Assembly: GCA_024642805.1 (NCBI GenBank) | Contig: JAHEAK010000152.1 | Location: 575 to 9,568, forward strand | DNA: 8,994 bases | Source of the DNA: Kofleriaceae bacterium | Lineage (GTDB): Bacteria; Myxococcota_A; Polyangia; Haliangiales; Haliangiaceae | Direction of reading: 5' to 3' | Part shown: one piece after another, positions 6,839 through 8,994 of the stretch | How positions within the stretch are numbered: the first letter of the stretch is position 1 | Layout: each line of letters opens with the position of its first letter | Notes under the pieces: model-generated | Seen by the model: the letters and a program-made list of their open reading frames with translations, nothing else | What the model was told of the DNA's origin: nothing | Databases searched by the model: none | Made by a program: the position numbers and the translations under genes

Positions 6839-6843
6839 GAGGG
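6839..6843 (+). promoter_or_regulatory. Ribosome binding site supporting the GTG start at 6851
   Basis: GAGGG lies 7 bases upstream of GTG 6851. The earlier in-frame GTG at 6821 has a GAGG only 1-2 bases away, too close for use. Later in-frame GTGs (6893, 6917, 6929) lack a well-placed purine-rich motif. This favours 6851 but does not settle it. Confidence 0.45.
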
Positions 6844-6850
6844 TACGATT

Positions 6851-8428
6851 GTGATCTTGCGGTCGAAGCCACATAGAGGGCACCCGTGTACCGTGCTCGC
6901 CCCCGCGCTCGCCCCCGTGCTCGCTCCCGTGCGTAGGCCCGCGTTTGCTGCCGCGCTCGCCCCGGTGCTTGCCTGCCTGCTCGCGCTGTTGGTTCTGGCT
7001 TGGCCCCTGAGTGCCCGGGCCGACCAGACCATCGGCGACGACGCTATGCCCGGTCTCTTTCGAACCGATACGGCTGAGGAACTCCCAGGTGGTTTGTTGC
7101 TGGCGCTGAGCAGCGGTTATGGCTTCTCCGGTGAAACTCTGGATCAGGCCGATAGCCATCACCGTGGCATCGGCCGACTGGCCGCCTCGTATCGCGCGCT
7201 ACCCGCACTGGCCATCGCCCTGCGCTTTGATGGTCGCTACGATCGGCACTTTGGGGACGACGGTCGCGACGACGGTTGGGTTGGCGATCCGCGGCTCATC
7301 GGGCGTTATCGACGCGTTCTCACCGGCGACTTGAGCGCTGCCTTGCAGATCGGTTTTTGGGCACCTGGAAGCGAAGCGCCCTCCATCGAGTGGGATGCCC
7401 TCAGCGTAGAGAGTACGGCCGCCTTGAGCTATCGGCTGCCTCAAAGGCCATATCTTCTCTCCGCCAATCTGGGCTATCGCCTCGATCGAAGCGCGGCTTC
7501 GGTGAGCAACGGTTCGGCCCTTAGCCTTGCCGACCGAATGTCGCTCGGCGTGAGTGACTTTGACGCGATCTTGTTTGGCCTGGGCGTGGGAGCCCAGTGG
7601 GGCAAGGTGCGCGCCTCCGCAGAGTGGAGTCTCGATCTGCTGCGCGGCAGTGGGGCTCCGAGTTTTCGACGCTCGCCAATGCGAGTGGGTGCCTCGATGC
7701 AGCTGCCCCTTACAGACGACTTGGATCTCGTTGCTCACTCGGAGTTTCGTCTGAGCAAGGTGAGTGCAAGCGAAGTTGGCAGCATGCTGGTTCCTTTTGA
7801 TCCTTCCGCGCAGCTCTTGCTTGGTGTGCAAATGCGCTTCGGCGGCGCTCACAAAGCTGAGCCCCTGGTCGTCGTCGATGTCGTCAAGCCCGATGAGCCT
7901 ACCGAGCCGGTTTTGCCGCCTGCGCTGGTGTTGCTGCCTCTGCGTGGGCAAGTGCAATCGGGAACCCAGGGGGTGGCCAACGCGCGAATAACGCTCGTGC
8001 AAGAAGGCGGCGAGAGCCGTGAGCTGGTGAGCGACGAGGCTGGGAACTTTTCTGATGAGCTGGTAGCCGGGCCGGTGCGCCTCGTGATTGAGGTCGAGGG
8101 ATTCGAGCCAAAGGAGGAGACCATCGTGTTGGCCAAAGACAGCCAGCCCGTGGTCATCTACCTGGATCCGGTTCTGCCTCCTGGTCAGTTGCGCGGTCAA
8201 GTGCGTTCCTACCGTGGCCGAGGCTTGTTGGCCGAGCTACGTATCATGCCGGCTGAGGGGCAAGACGCCCAGGTCGTCGAGACCGGCGCTGATGGCGCCT
8301 TCGAGATCGATTTGCCACCCGGTGACTACGAGGTAACCATCACGGTCAAGCGCTTCAAAGAACAGGTGCGAAAGATTCACATCGAAGAGGATGGCGTCAC
8401 TATCATGAACGTGGACTTGCGCAGGTGA
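6851..8428 (+). CDS. Predicted outer-membrane beta-barrel protein with two C-terminal carboxypeptidase-regulatory-like domains
   Basis: A 525-residue protein from GTG 6851. An unusually long n-region is followed by a hydrophobic core (about 31-50) and a likely signal-peptidase site after ARA (57). Residues about 64-332 alternate short amphipathic strands with polar turns (for example AALQIGFWAPGSE, LLSANLGYRLDRS, QLLLGVQMRFGG), the pattern of an outer-membrane beta-barrel of roughly OmpA-transporter size. A Pro-rich linker (about 345-360) leads to two tandem beta-sandwich repeats: LRGQVQSG...DEAGNFSDEL... (about 364-438) and LRGQVRSYRG...GADGAFEIDLPPGDYEVTI (about 446-524). Both match the CarboxypepD_reg-like pattern 'G.V.d..g.pl..a.v.v......tdadG.F...l.pG.Y.l.v'. 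I see no catalytic motif, so a structural, adhesive or periplasmic docking role is more likely. It starts 68 bp after the kinase, and its TGA overlaps the next gene's GTG. The barrel is predicted from strand pattern only. Confidence 0.78.
   Translation: MILRSKPHRGHPCTVLAPALAPVLAPVRRPAFAAALAPVLACLLALLVLAWPLSARADQTIGDDAMPGLFRTDTAEELPGGLLLALSSGYGFSGETLDQADSHHRGIGRLAASYRALPALAIALRFDGRYDRHFGDDGRDDGWVGDPRLIGRYRRVLTGDLSAALQIGFWAPGSEAPSIEWDALSVESTAALSYRLPQRPYLLSANLGYRLDRSAASVSNGSALSLADRMSLGVSDFDAILFGLGVGAQWGKVRASAEWSLDLLRGSGAPSFRRSPMRVGASMQLPLTDDLDLVAHSEFRLSKVSASEVGSMLVPFDPSAQLLLGVQMRFGGAHKAEPLVVVDVVKPDEPTEPVLPPALVLLPLRGQVQSGTQGVANARITLVQEGGESRELVSDEAGNFSDELVAGPVRLVIEVEGFEPKEETIVLAKDSQPVVIYLDPVLPPGQLRGQVRSYRGRGLLAELRIMPAEGQDAQVVETGADGAFEIDLPPGDYEVTITVKRFKEQVRKIHIEEDGVTIMNVDLRR
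6893..6928 (+). repeat. Three imperfect 12-bp tandem units in the signal-peptide region
   Basis: Units GTGCTCGCCCCC (6893-6904), GCGCTCGCCCCC (6905-6916) and GTGCTCGCTCCC (6917-6928) differ at one or two bases and encode VLAP/ALAP/VLAP. A related GTGCTTGCC follows further on. Two of the units begin with GTG, so this could be a slippage-prone patch that lengthens or shortens the signal peptide n-region in frame. It may alternatively lie partly upstream of the true start. Confidence 0.65.
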
Positions 8429-8994
8429 GCCAGCCAAGACCTAAGGCCAGCTGCAGATGTGCTGCTCTGGCTCTATTCGTCGTGCTCGTGTCAGCCGTCG
8501 CTTGCAAGAGCGGCCCCTCCAAGCCGCGCATCCTTGGTGAACTGGTCGAAGTCATCGCCGGGCAGGCTAGTCGTGCTACCCCTCAAGCCACCTGGACGGA
8601 CGCGCTCGCCGGGGCAACCTTCACCGATGGCGAGGCTCTGCGCACCGACGAGCTCGGCGAGGCGAGGTTGAAGTTCGCTGGTCAGCTCCTGCGCATGGGG
8701 CCTGACACGACCATTCACTTTGGCTCCAAGAAGATCGACTTCGAAGGCGAAATCGAAGTCGGTTCTGAACTCGAAGATCTTGGTATCGACTTTGGCGAGG
8801 CCGAGGTAACCACCACCGGCACGCTGAAACTGGTCAAGCGCGACAAAGAACTGCGCTTCGAAGTACTTGTGGGGCAAGCGACCATCACCCAACGCGGCGA
8901 GGTCTCGACACTGGAAGTTGGTCAGGAACTCATCTTCGAGCTTGGCGCCGGCAGCGTCGAGAAACTGCGCAAACGAGTCGTCGACGCCGGCGTC
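8425..8994 (+). CDS. FecR-domain lipoprotein, C-terminally truncated by the window end
   Basis: 190 codons are open to the last base with no stop. The GTG start overlaps the TGA of the barrel gene (GTGA), implying translational coupling; later in-frame GTGs would destroy the signal peptide. A short basic n-region and hydrophobic core end in a lipobox-like AVAC with Cys27, so lipidation is expected. Residues about 57-100 follow the FecR pattern: W..AL.G....DGEALRTDELGEA, then LKFAGQLLRMGPDTTIHFGS. A following Glu-rich stretch and TTTGTLKLVKRDKELRFEVL with TLEVGQEL (about 129-170) repeat FecR-like beta elements. FecR proteins sense outer-membrane signals and relay them to anti-sigma or sigma factors. 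Standalone FecR-domain lipoproteins are common in delta-type bacteria and their roles are mostly unknown. Context with a transmembrane kinase and a barrel points to envelope signalling or assembly. Full length and any C-terminal domain lie beyond the window. Confidence 0.82.
   Translation, partial: MSQPRPKASCRCAALALFVVLVSAVACKSGPSKPRILGELVEVIAGQASRATPQATWTDALAGATFTDGEALRTDELGEARLKFAGQLLRMGPDTTIHFGSKKIDFEGEIEVGSELEDLGIDFGEAEVTTTGTLKLVKRDKELRFEVLVGQATITQRGEVSTLEVGQELIFELGAGSVEKLRKRVVDAGV

Noticed and set aside
7199..8200. A 333-codon minus-strand open frame antisense to the barrel gene
   Set aside because: It is antisense to a gene with a clear signal peptide and beta-sandwich repeats, has no ribosome binding site or partner gene, and its composition looks like a codon-bias shadow.
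1..8994. Mobile elements, CRISPR arrays, tRNA or rRNA genes
   Set aside because: No transposase or integrase motifs, terminal inverted repeats with target duplications, regularly spaced repeats, or structured RNA signatures were seen on either strand.

Overview
The window looks like chromosomal DNA of a GC-rich, Gram-negative delta-type proteobacterium, most likely Myxococcota. Signs of this are a membrane-anchored Ser/Thr protein kinase with an HRDISPGN catalytic loop and an extracytoplasmic AgmX/PglI-like end, Asp-Ala-Gly-rich linkers after lipoprotein or membrane anchors, GTG and TTG starts, and a DUF1501 protein paired with a CxxCH lipoprotein. I see no mobile element, RNA gene, CRISPR array or phage signature. 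The assignment rests on family resemblance only.

Layout. Bases 2-151 (+) hold the C-terminal end of an FKBP-type prolyl isomerase. It converges on a two-gene minus-strand operon, and a 10-bp-stem hairpin (156-180) lies at the junction. The operon reads from 3920 down to 163: a Tat-exported DUF1501 protein, then a 737-residue lipoprotein with one CxxCH motif that resembles DUF1549-type proteins. The two genes overlap by 4 bp (ATGA). The DUF1501 start is best placed at a TTG with a strong GGAGGAG ribosome binding site. A 197-bp divergent intergenic region, containing a 12-bp perfect palindrome, separates this operon from a plus-strand alpha/beta hydrolase of the YbfF/ABHD11 type (4118-4966).

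From 5106 onward, three plus-strand genes appear to form an envelope-signalling cluster: (i) a 558-residue kinase with a cytoplasmic PknB-like domain, one membrane helix and a cysteine-containing periplasmic domain; (ii) a 525-residue exported protein, predicted to be an outer-membrane beta-barrel followed by two carboxypeptidase-regulatory-like beta-sandwich domains; (iii) a FecR-domain lipoprotein that starts inside the stop codon of (ii) (GTGA overlap) and runs off the window end. Parts are predicted in the cytoplasm, inner membrane, periplasm and outer membrane, so a trans-envelope sensing or assembly role is a reasonable but untested inference. The kinase has a perfect TATAAT ending 7 bp before its ATG, which would give a leaderless or nearly leaderless transcript.

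The remaining long open frames in the window lie antisense or out of frame to these genes and look like by-products of GC-rich codon use. No stretch over 300 bases lacks a gene.
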